DNA from: Candidatus Abyssobacteria bacterium SURF_5
GTDB taxonomy: Bacteria; Abyssobacteria; SURF-5
NCBI GenBank assembly: GCA_003598085.1
Contig: QZKU01000015.1
Coordinates: 1-16,273 of the forward strand
Reading direction: 5' to 3'
DNA length: 16,273 nucleotides
Shown here: positions 1-7,495 of the stretch, piece after piece
Numbering within the stretch: position 1 is the first letter of the stretch
How the letters are laid out: every line of letters begins with the position of its first letter
Notes under the pieces: generated by a model
What the model was told of the DNA's origin: nothing
Seen by the model: only the letters and a program-made list of their open reading frames with translations
Databases searched by the model: none
Translations under genes and position numbers: made by a program

Positions 1-102
1 AGCATTTCCAAACGCGCCTTCGGATTCCATGACAACCGATATTTTACTCTTAAAGTCATACAGGCATTCTCAGGCAACAACTAAATCGGAGAAGAACCAA
101 AT

Positions 103-175
103 TTTCTTTGTGCCTTTGTGTCTTGGTGGTTGGTCGCGATAGGTTCCAGGTTTCAAGTTCAAGGTTCCAAGTCTG
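103..175. repeat. Low-complexity intergenic word repeats
   Basis: This stretch contains two phrase-like repeats. One is a run built on 'gtgcctttgtgtcttggtgg' (about 113-132). The other is a series of near-copies of ggttcca/ggtttca/gttcaag (about 141-172). A degenerate relative of the first occurs at 12740-12769. They lie outside the last gene of the operon and no ORF here looks real. They resemble dispersed intergenic repeats seen in many environmental bacterial genomes; that comparison is from memory and was not searched. I see nothing else supportable in bases 1-190. Confidence 0.5.
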
Positions 176-195
176 AAGATAAGAGAGATCCTTCC

Positions 196-210
196 CCCGC
201 GAGGCGCGGG
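196..210. repeat. Small GC hairpin
   Basis: CCCGCG and CGCGGG form a 6-bp stem around an AGG loop, just beyond the putative terminator of the nine-gene operon. On the minus strand it is followed by a purine-rich stretch and then CTCTCTT, so it could be a second termination hairpin or simply another intergenic repeat. Confidence 0.4.
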
Positions 211-240
211 AGAAAAAGAGACCACAGGCGGGACGCCTGT
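211..240 (-). terminator. Putative rho-independent terminator of the qrc-tmc operon
   Basis: Read on the minus strand, a 7-bp stem (ACAGGCG/CGCCTGT, 224-240) with a 3-nt loop is followed by a T-rich stretch with five T in a row (213-217). It starts 21 bp past the stop codon of the last operon gene, which suits transcription termination. The hairpin word (ggcacaggcgtcccgcctgtg on the minus strand, shown across 223-243) also resembles a dispersed environmental repeat, so it may be a repeat used as a terminator. Confidence 0.55.
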
Positions 241-261
241 GCCACCAAAGAAGAAGATCCC

Positions 262-1806
262 CTAATCGATCTGCTCGTTCCCGTTTGGAGCGAGGCGCGC
301 CGATCTCAGGTGCTCGCCGGACGGGATGATCGTCTCCCGTTCTTCGTGACATTTCGTGCAGGTGACCGGACCGCTCCCCATGCTCCGGTGGCATCCCATG
401 CACATGCGGTGATACGCGCTGATCAGCCTCGGCTTGGTGAGCTTCATGAAGTCCATCGGCTCGCCGTGACACGTGAAGCATGCCGGCTTCTCCTTTTCCG
501 GCCCGTGATGATGGCAGGAGTCGCAGTCCTCGATCATCTTCGTGTGCTGCTGATGCGGGAACTTGACGGGCAGATATTTGTTTGACGCGCGCGCGATGAT
601 GGACACTTCCGGTCCCTTATCGGCATCGGCCGGCTCCGCGGACACAACCTCTACCGACGCGCCGAGCTCTCCCTTGTGACATCCTCTGCAGGTGACCGGG
701 CTTTCTTCCTTTTTCGAGACCTCCTTGTTCTTCTCGATGTGGCAGCCGATGCAACTCGATGACGTCTCCTTGTCATGATAAAGCTTGTCGGCCTGCACGC
801 ATCCGGGACGAATGGTGATCTCCGCTTTCCGGTGGCACTCCTCGCAGGATGAAGCCGTCTCGGTGAACCGCAGGTCCATCGACACCAGCGTCTTGACGTG
901 GTAATTGTGACAAGATTTGTTGCATTCCTGCTTCGGATCGTGCTTCTCGTGATCGAACGGGACCGCAGGCAGAATCGCGCCGGGATACGAGATCAGCAAT
1001 TGCTTCGGTCGCTCCTGGTACGTCCGCGCAACGATCTCCTTCGGCTCGGGCACGCGCGGCTTCGCTTCGGGGCGATGACATCCATTGCAGGAATACGGGT
1101 CCAGCTTTATCCTGCCTTCCTGATACTCCTTCTCATGACAGCCGATGCAGCTCGAATGCCCGACCTTTCGGAGCGTTTCCCGGTTCCCCTCCGGTGTATC
1201 CTTATGGCAGTTACCGCAGCGCTCCTCCTGCCCTTTGACATACACCAGTTGCTTCAGCTTCTCGTCGTACTGATGATGGCAGGTGTCGCACCCTTTCTCC
1301 ATCGCGTCAATATGCGGGAAATGATCGAAAATGGGCTGATACCATTCCTCGACAAGCTGACCTGTCTCGACGTGGCACTCGCCGCAGCCGAGCGCTCGCA
1401 CTTTCTTGCCTGTCTCCGTCGCGCCCTCATAATGGCATGCATAACATTTCTCATGATAGGCGTCACGAAGCTGCCCTCTGTCCGGAATCTGCCGCCAATC
1501 GACATACTGATATGAAACCGTCCCTTCCTCATCGGCTGCATGACAAGCGCGGCAGCCTTCTTCCTTCAGTTCGTCCGCATGCTTCTTATGGTCGAAGATC
1601 ACCGCCGCCCGCTCGATCGGGCCGAAAACCTCGGGCTGCGCCATCAGCACGCGCGCCTCGATGACGTTATCTGCGGCGGTTTCAGAGGCGGACGCGGCCG
1701 CATTGGTCGATGTGCCTTCGGCGGGGCTTCCGCATTGTGCCAGCACGACCATAGACAAACAACAGACGGCTGCAACTGCGAGAACGATTATCCATTGGCG
1801 GCGCAT
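262..1806 (-). CDS. HmcA-like multihaem cytochrome c, 15 haem sites
   Basis: This is a periplasmic electron-transfer cytochrome of the class III (c3) family. From the chosen ATG the protein has 514 residues. A short basic N-terminus and hydrophobic segment (about residues 5-24) form a signal peptide or anchor. There are 14 CXXCH sites plus one CX3CH (CNKSCH, C295). They fall into four blocks of 3+4+4+4, each opened by an FDHxxH or FPHxxH motif that supplies distal haem ligands. First cysteines are near residues 85, 121, 141 / 173, 197, 220, 240 / 295, 321, 352, 373 / 428, 443, 469, 483. The layout matches Desulfovibrio HmcA (one three-haem and three four-haem domains), minus that protein's isolated sixteenth haem. 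It lies 13 bp after tmcB, where a tetrahaem TmcA would be expected in the Tmc system. The ATG at 1806 is preferred because GAAGG lies 9 nt upstream; the ATG at 1815 is too close to it. Confidence 0.9.
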   Translation of the reverse strand: MRRQWIIVLAVAAVCCLSMVVLAQCGSPAEGTSTNAAASASETAADNVIEARVLMAQPEVFGPIERAAVIFDHKKHADELKEEGCRACHAADEEGTVSYQYVDWRQIPDRGQLRDAYHEKCYACHYEGATETGKKVRALGCGECHVETGQLVEEWYQPIFDHFPHIDAMEKGCDTCHHQYDEKLKQLVYVKGQEERCGNCHKDTPEGNRETLRKVGHSSCIGCHEKEYQEGRIKLDPYSCNGCHRPEAKPRVPEPKEIVARTYQERPKQLLISYPGAILPAVPFDHEKHDPKQECNKSCHNYHVKTLVSMDLRFTETASSCEECHRKAEITIRPGCVQADKLYHDKETSSSCIGCHIEKNKEVSKKEESPVTCRGCHKGELGASVEVVSAEPADADKGPEVSIIARASNKYLPVKFPHQQHTKMIEDCDSCHHHGPEKEKPACFTCHGEPMDFMKLTKPRLISAYHRMCMGCHRSMGSGPVTCTKCHEERETIIPSGEHLRSARLAPNGNEQID

Positions 1807-1819
1807 TTTCTTCATCCTT

Positions 1820-3202
1820 CTATGCCAGTAAGTGTTGGGGTTTTTCAATGCTTTCGATCAAGATGTCGGCGATGAACTTGGTGTGCATTCCCAATTTATA
1901 GAAACTGATGATCTGTTCGATGCCGCTGTGACAGTTGTGGCAGGGCGTGACAACGTATTTCGCGCCGGTCGCCTTCAATTGCTCGGCCTTCACGCGATTG
2001 CTGACCGCCCTGGATTTCGTCCACGGCGGGCCGCAGTTGATCGTGCCGCCGCCTGCCATGCAGCAGTAATTATGCTCGAACCGCGGATCGACGTCGCGAA
2101 AATCCTCGCACATCTCGTTCATGATGTAACGAAGCTGATGGTGCAATCCTTTCCCGCGGACCGTGTTGCACGGGTCCTGCACCGTGACCGGCTCCTTGAA
2201 CTTCTTTATGATCTTGATTCTTCCGGTGGTCAGCAGTTCATAGTACCACTCGATCGCGTGAATGAGCGGGACCGGCGGGAACCTCCACGACAACCATTTC
2301 GGGCCGTCGTAGGCGCCGCCGCGGAACGCGTGGCCGCATTCGCCCATCACGATCTTCTTGACTTTCAGGCGCAACGCGGTATCGTAATGCAGGCGCTCCA
2401 CCCGGGCCATCGTCTCGAAGTCGCCCGAATACATCGCCATGTTGCTGTTGTCCCAGCCATCGGTCGCCGGCATTGTCCAATCGACGCCGGCCACCGTCAT
2501 GATCTGCGACATATACGAGAGGAGCTGCGCAAGAATCTTCGGTTCGGGCGCGATCACCGAGTACATCACCTCGGCGCCTTCCTTATCCAGCGGGATGCGC
2601 GCCTTCGCCATCTCCATCTGCGCCTCTTCCTCCTGCCACTGGAGCGTATCGATCCATTCGTCCTGCTGCACCCACATCTGATTCATTGTGGCCGCATGGC
2701 TGTTGGTCGTGTCCTGGAGGTAAGCCGGCACCACGTTGAGCAGGTTTAGCATGCGGCGCACGACCAGCAACATATATGCGATATCGATCCCGAACGGGCA
2801 GTACATGCTGCATCGGCGGCACACGCCGCACTCGGTATACACGATGCGGGCGGCGTTCTTTATGAATTCCGCATCCACTTTGCCCTTGCGCTTCACCATC
2901 TCCCACAACGTGTTTTTCACTTTTCCGACCGGCGAAAAGTTCGGGTCCCTGTCACGCGACAGGAAGGTATGGCACGCCTCGGAGCAGAGTCCGCAGTGAA
3001 CGCACGTAGTAAGATACGCCTTCATCCGTGCGCCTTCGCCCTTGAGCACCTGGTTGATCGTCTTCTCTATCTGCTGGGGCGTCAGCTTCTTGATCGTCTC
3101 GTCCAGCCCCGGGTCCTTCACCATCTGCTCCGGCGTCAATTTGCTCCGGGCCTGCTCAGGAGCCGCCACCGCGACGGGCTGGTCATTTTTGGGTTCGGCC
3201 AT
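1820..3202 (-). CDS. tmcB: TmcB-like Fe-S protein with CCG domain (HdrD/DsrK family)
   Basis: This is a cytoplasmic iron-sulfur subunit of a Tmc-type transmembrane complex, related to heterodisulfide reductase HdrD, DsrK and HmcF. It has 460 residues and no signal peptide. Two [4Fe-4S] motifs are visible: C67-x2-C-x2-C-x3-C77 and C125-x2-C-x2-C-x3-C135. The C-terminal CCG domain is complete (C345, C380-C381, C421-x2-C424) and is the type that binds a noncubane [4Fe-4S] cluster for disulfide or thiol chemistry. The upstream CCG half keeps only one cysteine (C289), so a single catalytic cluster is expected. The ATG at 3202 is chosen over an upstream TTG because GGAGG sits 9 nt before it. It lies between tmcC (32 bp) and the multihaem gene (13 bp). 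HmcF is the main alternative, but the tmcC and tmcD neighbours favour TmcB. Confidence 0.85.
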   Translation of the reverse strand: MAEPKNDQPVAVAAPEQARSKLTPEQMVKDPGLDETIKKLTPQQIEKTINQVLKGEGARMKAYLTTCVHCGLCSEACHTFLSRDRDPNFSPVGKVKNTLWEMVKRKGKVDAEFIKNAARIVYTECGVCRRCSMYCPFGIDIAYMLLVVRRMLNLLNVVPAYLQDTTNSHAATMNQMWVQQDEWIDTLQWQEEEAQMEMAKARIPLDKEGAEVMYSVIAPEPKILAQLLSYMSQIMTVAGVDWTMPATDGWDNSNMAMYSGDFETMARVERLHYDTALRLKVKKIVMGECGHAFRGGAYDGPKWLSWRFPPVPLIHAIEWYYELLTTGRIKIIKKFKEPVTVQDPCNTVRGKGLHHQLRYIMNEMCEDFRDVDPRFEHNYCCMAGGGTINCGPPWTKSRAVSNRVKAEQLKATGAKYVVTPCHNCHSGIEQIISFYKLGMHTKFIADILIESIEKPQHLLA

Positions 3203-3234
3203 ACCAGATAACCTCCATTTCAAAGCTCAGCAAG

Positions 3235-3882
3235 TCACCAGTCTCGCGCATTCCTGACGAAACCGAACTCCGAGCCCATATACATTCTTGTGAAGACGAA
3301 ATACAGCATATGCGCCAGGCGCGTAAAAGGAATCGCGATCAGCCACAGCACGCCTGTAACGATGTGCAGAATAACCATAGTCTTGTACGCGAAGAATTGA
3401 TGATGCGCGATAAAGCCGGTGGCGAAAGGCGCCAGCACCACCGCAATCAGCAGATAATCGGAATAATCGGTGACGTTTCTCACCTCGGGCAGCCTGATGC
3501 GCCTCGCGATAAAGAACACGCCCCCGATCAGCACCATGATGGTCATGATATCCGCCGCCAGCGGCGGAAGAGTCCACCACGAAAGGCCAATAGCCTCCCG
3601 CAGCATCACCACGTGAGCCGTCAGCAAGACCGGCGTCGCAATCAGGCAGATATGGAATAAAAAAGTGACGACGGTCATCACCGGGTGCTTCCTCATGTTC
3701 ACGCTTGCGAACGGAACTATCCAGTGCAGAAGCGAGCGCAACCCGTACTTCAGGCTCATGTAGGGGTAAACAACCCGATCTTTCCGGGCGGTCACGAACA
3801 TCCACCCCAGACGATAGGCGCAGCCGCCGGCGAAGACGATGAATGCCAGCCAAACCAGTGGACCGCTCACAAATTCAAACAT
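3235..3882 (-). CDS. tmcC: TmcC-like cytochrome b membrane subunit
   Basis: This 215-residue integral membrane protein has about five hydrophobic segments (near 8-28, 68-92, 106-126, 143-162, 168-198), like the NarI/DsrM/HmcE/TmcC cytochrome b family. H77 and H90 in one helix and H173 and H191 in the last helix are spaced much as the paired haem b ligands of NarI, so two haems b are likely. Its expected role is to carry electrons across the membrane between the periplasmic cytochrome and TmcB. The gene follows tmcD by 20 bp with AGGAGA as ribosome binding site, and tmcB starts 32 bp after it. The TmcC name rests on context; family membership is clear. Confidence 0.82.
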   Translation of the reverse strand: MFEFVSGPLVWLAFIVFAGGCAYRLGWMFVTARKDRVVYPYMSLKYGLRSLLHWIVPFASVNMRKHPVMTVVTFLFHICLIATPVLLTAHVVMLREAIGLSWWTLPPLAADIMTIMVLIGGVFFIARRIRLPEVRNVTDYSDYLLIAVVLAPFATGFIAHHQFFAYKTMVILHIVTGVLWLIAIPFTRLAHMLYFVFTRMYMGSEFGFVRNARDW

Positions 3883-3902
3883 TTCGATTCTCCTGTATTG
3901 CT

Positions 3903-5219
3903 TTAGAGCAATTCCACAATTTCAACAATGCGGCGGATATATTTGCCGTCCTCAACACCGCGAACGAGGATTTTCCCGCCATCCGGACTGAACACCGGCT
4001 CCCACAGCATCTGGAAATTCTTCCGCCACAATCTGCCGTTTATGGCGATCGAGAACCTGCCGCCTCGTTCAACTTTGGCGATGACTATTTTGCTGTCGGG
4101 GCTGAACGCCGGATTCCACACCATCTCGAATGTTTCGGTCCACGGCTCGCCGTTCACCGCAATCGTCCATCGATTGTCTTCCTTCACGATCGCCGCCACG
4201 CGCTTGCTGTCGGGCGAGAAGAACGGCTCGAGAACGCAATCGCTGTAGGTCTTCTCCCACGCGACATCGTCAACGGCAATTGTCCATTTTCCAAAAATCG
4301 GAGCCGCAACCGCGGCGATACGGCTTCCATCCGGGCTGATCTTCTGGCGCCAGAGCTGATCATACTCTCCGCTCCAGAGCCTGTGCCCGTCCTCGACGAG
4401 CACCCACGACTTGCCCACACGCGCCGGAACGAGCACGGATCCGCCTTCGGGACGAAAGAGCGGTTCCCAGATACAGCCAAACGTCTGCTGCCATGGCCGC
4501 CCATCTTTCACTATCGTGTATTCGCAGGTGCCGAGCCGAACCTCGGCCGCCAGATGGCGTCCGTCGGAATTGAAAGCGGGCTCGTACACATTGATAAAGT
4601 TTCGATCCCACTGCTTGTCATTGACCGCGATCGTCCACGTGCCGTCCATGAAACCGAAAATGTCCGCTTCTTTCAAAGGAACCGGCTGCACGATGGCCGC
4701 AACTTTTTCGCCGCCCGGACTCACGGCGATTCCCCGGCAGGACACATATGAATTGGTCCACGACGCGCCGTTTACGACCACGCTGTACTGCATGTCGCGC
4801 TTCGTCTGGGCCGCGATCGTGCCGCCGTCGGCGCTGAAAATCGTGTTCCAGATATACTCGAAGCGTTCCTCCCAGGGCTCGCCCTCGACCGCAACGGTCC
4901 ACGCATCGTCTGCGCGTACGAGCGCCGTGAGCCTTCCGTCCGGCGAGAACCTGATGTACCATGCCTTCTCGAAAGCCTGCTCCCACGGCTCGCCGTTCAC
5001 GCATATCGTGTACTGCCCGTCCTCGGTTTTCACCGGCACGGCAATCCGCTCTCCGTCCGGGCTGACGGAAAACTCATGCACCTCGGGAAATCGCTCCCTC
5101 ATCTCGACGAGATCGGCAATCGCTTTTTCCGAAGTTTCCCAGTCCCAGGAGTCCATCCCGGGTACCGCGGGCTTCACCACCGGCTCGGCCGTCTTTGCGT
5201 TAACAGAAGAGGCATTCAT
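3903..5219 (-). CDS. tmcD: TmcD-like repeat (beta-propeller) protein
   Basis: This 438-residue protein has no signal peptide or membrane segment, so it is expected in the cytoplasm. After about 45 residues it contains ten repeats of roughly 40 residues. Each has a core like W-x-x-x-F-S-P-D-G followed by a beta strand, then a W-T-I-A-V-N-G-E-P-W type segment. The pattern is that of PD40/WD40-like propeller blades. Tmc complexes include a subunit of this kind (TmcD), whose function is not established. Ten blades is more than a usual seven- or eight-blade propeller, so it may form two propellers or some blades may be imperfect. It lies 12 bp after the small membrane gene and 20 bp before tmcC. 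GAGGA upstream of the ATG supports the start. Confidence 0.78.
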   Translation of the reverse strand: MNASSVNAKTAEPVVKPAVPGMDSWDWETSEKAIADLVEMRERFPEVHEFSVSPDGERIAVPVKTEDGQYTICVNGEPWEQAFEKAWYIRFSPDGRLTALVRADDAWTVAVEGEPWEERFEYIWNTIFSADGGTIAAQTKRDMQYSVVVNGASWTNSYVSCRGIAVSPGGEKVAAIVQPVPLKEADIFGFMDGTWTIAVNDKQWDRNFINVYEPAFNSDGRHLAAEVRLGTCEYTIVKDGRPWQQTFGCIWEPLFRPEGGSVLVPARVGKSWVLVEDGHRLWSGEYDQLWRQKISPDGSRIAAVAAPIFGKWTIAVDDVAWEKTYSDCVLEPFFSPDSKRVAAIVKEDNRWTIAVNGEPWTETFEMVWNPAFSPDSKIVIAKVERGGRFSIAINGRLWRKNFQMLWEPVFSPDGGKILVRGVEDGKYIRRIVEIVELL

Positions 5220-5231
5220 CCTTCTTTGTCC

Positions 5232-5456
5232 TCATTTCTTTTCGGAGACTTCCACCGCATTTTCAGCGACATCATTCGCGGCAGAAGCTTCTCCGTTTGA
5301 TTTGCCATTCGATTTCATATCCCGGTACACCTCGGTCACCGACCGCGCCGCAACAAAGAGCAGGCTGGTCAAAACCACGATGACCACCGAATAGAACGCG
5401 CCGAAGAAAATCATGTGGCCGGCGTCCCACCTGAACTCGAAGACCGTCGGAAACAT
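5232..5456 (-). CDS. Small single-helix membrane protein in qrc-tmc operon
   Basis: This 74-residue protein has one transmembrane segment (about residues 14-36) and a charged, Asn/Glu-rich C-terminal tail of about 35 residues. A strong AGGAGG lies 8 nt before the ATG, and the gene is 18 bp after qrcD and 12 bp before tmcD, so it is very likely expressed. I do not recognise a named family. Its position exactly between the Qrc and Tmc modules suggests a small accessory or linker subunit of one complex, but that is inference. Confidence 0.75.
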   Translation of the reverse strand: MFPTVFEFRWDAGHMIFFGAFYSVVIVVLTSLLFVAARSVTEVYRDMKSNGKSNGEASAANDVAENAVEVSEKK

Positions 5457-5474
5457 CGCGTTATCCTCCTGATA

Positions 5475-6737
5475 TCAGTTATTCAATTCATGCTCTCGCG
5501 GGAACAGGTGCAGATATCTATACGAAAGAGAGTAGACAATCCCCCCATATCCGAAAACAGCAAGTGCGACCGTCCATTCCTGCCATGTGGGGTAATACGT
5601 CATGAACCGCTCGAACGGCAGCACCGGAATCGAGAGCGTCTGAATCGTCATGACAAACCGGTTCAGCACGACTCCCAAACAGATAAACAGGCATCCGAAA
5701 ACGAGCGAGATGTCGTAATCGCGCGCTCGCGGGATCAGCAGCAAGACCGCCGGCACGAGCCCGAACACAAACAATTCGAGGAACAGGATCTCCATCCCGT
5801 ACGGCCCTTCATAGAACTTTGTGAACCTGAAACCGCTTGCCGGCACAGTCACGTTCGCCCAGTAAATGGTGTCGGCCGCCTTTAATACGAGATACACTGC
5901 AAACAAAGTCGCCGACAATTTCGCAAGCCGCGACAGCGTCGAGCGAGGCACCAGCTTTCTTCCCGTCACCTTTTGCGTCAGCCAGACCACCAGCGTCGTC
6001 AAAGCCGGGCCCGATGCGACCGCGGAAAGGATGAACAGAAAAAACGTCCACGGCCAGATGCCGATGCCGGTCCGATACGAGAACGGGCGCGCGTACAGCA
6101 CGCCGAACATCCCGCCGAGCGACCCCTGATGGAAGAACGAAAGGAATGCGCCTACGAGCGCGAAGACCGCCATGATGCCGTGCAGGTTCTCGCCGAGATA
6201 TTTGAACAGAGGAAGCCGGCTGAGCGTCCTGTTCTCGGTGATCAGCGGAACGAACTCGATCGTGAGCACGAACAGATAACACGTGATGCAGAAAATGACT
6301 TCGGTCAGCATCGAATGCACGTTGGCGTGCATGAAACTGAAATAGCCCCTGAGCGGCTGGCCGATGTCGATGGTCAGCATGCCGACCGCACCGCTGTAGC
6401 AGATGAAACCGATCACCACGGCGGCCCCGATCAGGTCCTTCAAGAAATCCAGCTTCAGAATGTAAAACAGGAATCCGCTGAAGAAGGCGCCGGCGCCGAG
6501 TGCGATGATGGCGAGGTCCACGCAAATCCACAGCCCGAACACGAAATAGTTGTTCATGCCGGTCTGATTCAATCCCTTCCACAGGCACAGAAATGCGCCG
6601 AGCACTCCAAGCGCCAGCAACAGCGCCCAAAAGCTCAGCCAGATTAGAAATTTCTTCGTCGAGCAGCGCTCCAGCTTGAAATGTTCGTGGTGCTCGACCG
6701 CGTGTTCGAGTGTGATATGTTCGACAAGTTCTGTCAT
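5475..6737 (-). CDS. qrcD: QrcD, NrfD-type quinone-interacting membrane subunit
   Basis: This is the integral membrane subunit of the Qrc complex, which passes electrons between periplasmic cytochrome c3 and menaquinone. It has 420 residues and about ten transmembrane helices, typical of the NrfD/PsrC/ActC family. The HQGSLGG motif (203-209), D74 in the second helix, D124, H141, H186 and N359-R360 are of the kind used for quinone and proton handling in relatives. The His-rich N-terminus (residues 7-19) is cytoplasmic or flexible. It starts 4 nt after the qrcC stop with only a weak ribosome binding site, suggesting translational coupling. NrfD subunits occur in many complexes; the four-gene order A-B-C-D supports Qrc specifically. 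Confidence 0.88.
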   Translation of the reverse strand: MTELVEHITLEHAVEHHEHFKLERCSTKKFLIWLSFWALLLALGVLGAFLCLWKGLNQTGMNNYFVFGLWICVDLAIIALGAGAFFSGFLFYILKLDFLKDLIGAAVVIGFICYSGAVGMLTIDIGQPLRGYFSFMHANVHSMLTEVIFCITCYLFVLTIEFVPLITENRTLSRLPLFKYLGENLHGIMAVFALVGAFLSFFHQGSLGGMFGVLYARPFSYRTGIGIWPWTFFLFILSAVASGPALTTLVVWLTQKVTGRKLVPRSTLSRLAKLSATLFAVYLVLKAADTIYWANVTVPASGFRFTKFYEGPYGMEILFLELFVFGLVPAVLLLIPRARDYDISLVFGCLFICLGVVLNRFVMTIQTLSIPVLPFERFMTYYPTWQEWTVALAVFGYGGIVYSLSYRYLHLFPREHELNN

Positions 6738-6741
6738 GGTT

Positions 6742-7491
6742 TCAACTCAATTTCGTTGCCGTTTCTTTGACCCAGATGCGGGAGCTGAGATAATAGACCT
6801 TCGGCTCGGTATGCAACTGTTCGAGCAGCCGGAACGCGCGCGGGCTATGGGCAAGCTGAGCCACTTTGTGCTCGGGATCGTTCAGATCGCCGAAATGCAT
6901 CGCGCCGACCGGACACGCCTCGACGCACGCCGGCACGTACTCGTCCTCTCTCAGGTAATTCCGCGCCTCATTCTGGGCCTTGTTCTTCGCCTTGAGATAC
7001 CGGTGTGAGCAGAACGTGCATTTCTCGACCACTCCGCGCATGCGCGGGGCGACATCGGGATTCAACTGCCGCTTCATCTCGGCGGGCCACACCGGGTCCC
7101 ACCAGTTGAAGCAGCGAACCATGTACGGGCAAGCCGCCATGCAATAGCGGCAGCCGATGCAGCGCGTGTTGATCTGATCGACGATGCCGGTGCTCGCGTC
7201 GTAGTTGGTTGCGCTCGCGGGACAGACCGAAACGCACGGCGTGTGATGGTCGCATTGCATGCACGGCCGCGCGAAATAGGCCGCGCGCGCCTTCGGGTAG
7301 CTCTCGCCGTTGTTCACCCGATATACGCGCATCCACGCGATGTTCCTTGATTTGTCGCTCTCGTCAACGCGAAACGGGACGTTGTTCTCCATATGGCAAG
7401 CCACTGCGCACGCGCCGCAGCCGGTGCATAAGTCCACGTCTATAACCATGCCATATCGGACAGGCGCAATTTTCCCGTTCCCGTTGTTCAT
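6742..7491 (-). CDS. qrcC: QrcC, periplasmic ferredoxin-like Fe-S subunit
   Basis: This 249-residue iron-sulfur protein of the PsrB/HmcB/DmsB family conducts electrons between the cytochrome or QrcB part and the quinone site in QrcD. Four cysteine groups are visible: C22/25/28/32, C77/80/86/90, C111/114/117/121 and C158/161 with C189/193. It has no signal peptide of its own, as expected for a partner co-exported with the Tat-signal protein QrcB. It starts 4 nt after the qrcB stop (TAATGAAATG), with AAGG about 10 nt upstream, and qrcD follows 4 nt later. Confidence 0.9.
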   Translation of the reverse strand: MNNGNGKIAPVRYGMVIDVDLCTGCGACAVACHMENNVPFRVDESDKSRNIAWMRVYRVNNGESYPKARAAYFARPCMQCDHHTPCVSVCPASATNYDASTGIVDQINTRCIGCRYCMAACPYMVRCFNWWDPVWPAEMKRQLNPDVAPRMRGVVEKCTFCSHRYLKAKNKAQNEARNYLREDEYVPACVEACPVGAMHFGDLNDPEHKVAQLAHSPRAFRLLEQLHTEPKVYYLSSRIWVKETATKLS

Positions 7492-7495
7492 TTCA

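Noticed and set aside
118-585. 155-residue plus-strand ORF across the end of the multihaem gene
   Set aside because: It overlaps the 3' part of the 15-haem cytochrome on the other strand and starts in repeat sequence; no domain or ribosome binding site supports it.
3843-4751. 302-residue plus-strand ORF opposite tmcD
   Set aside because: It is a shadow of the repetitive tmcD gene; the repeats keep the antisense frame open. The same holds for 4411-5394.
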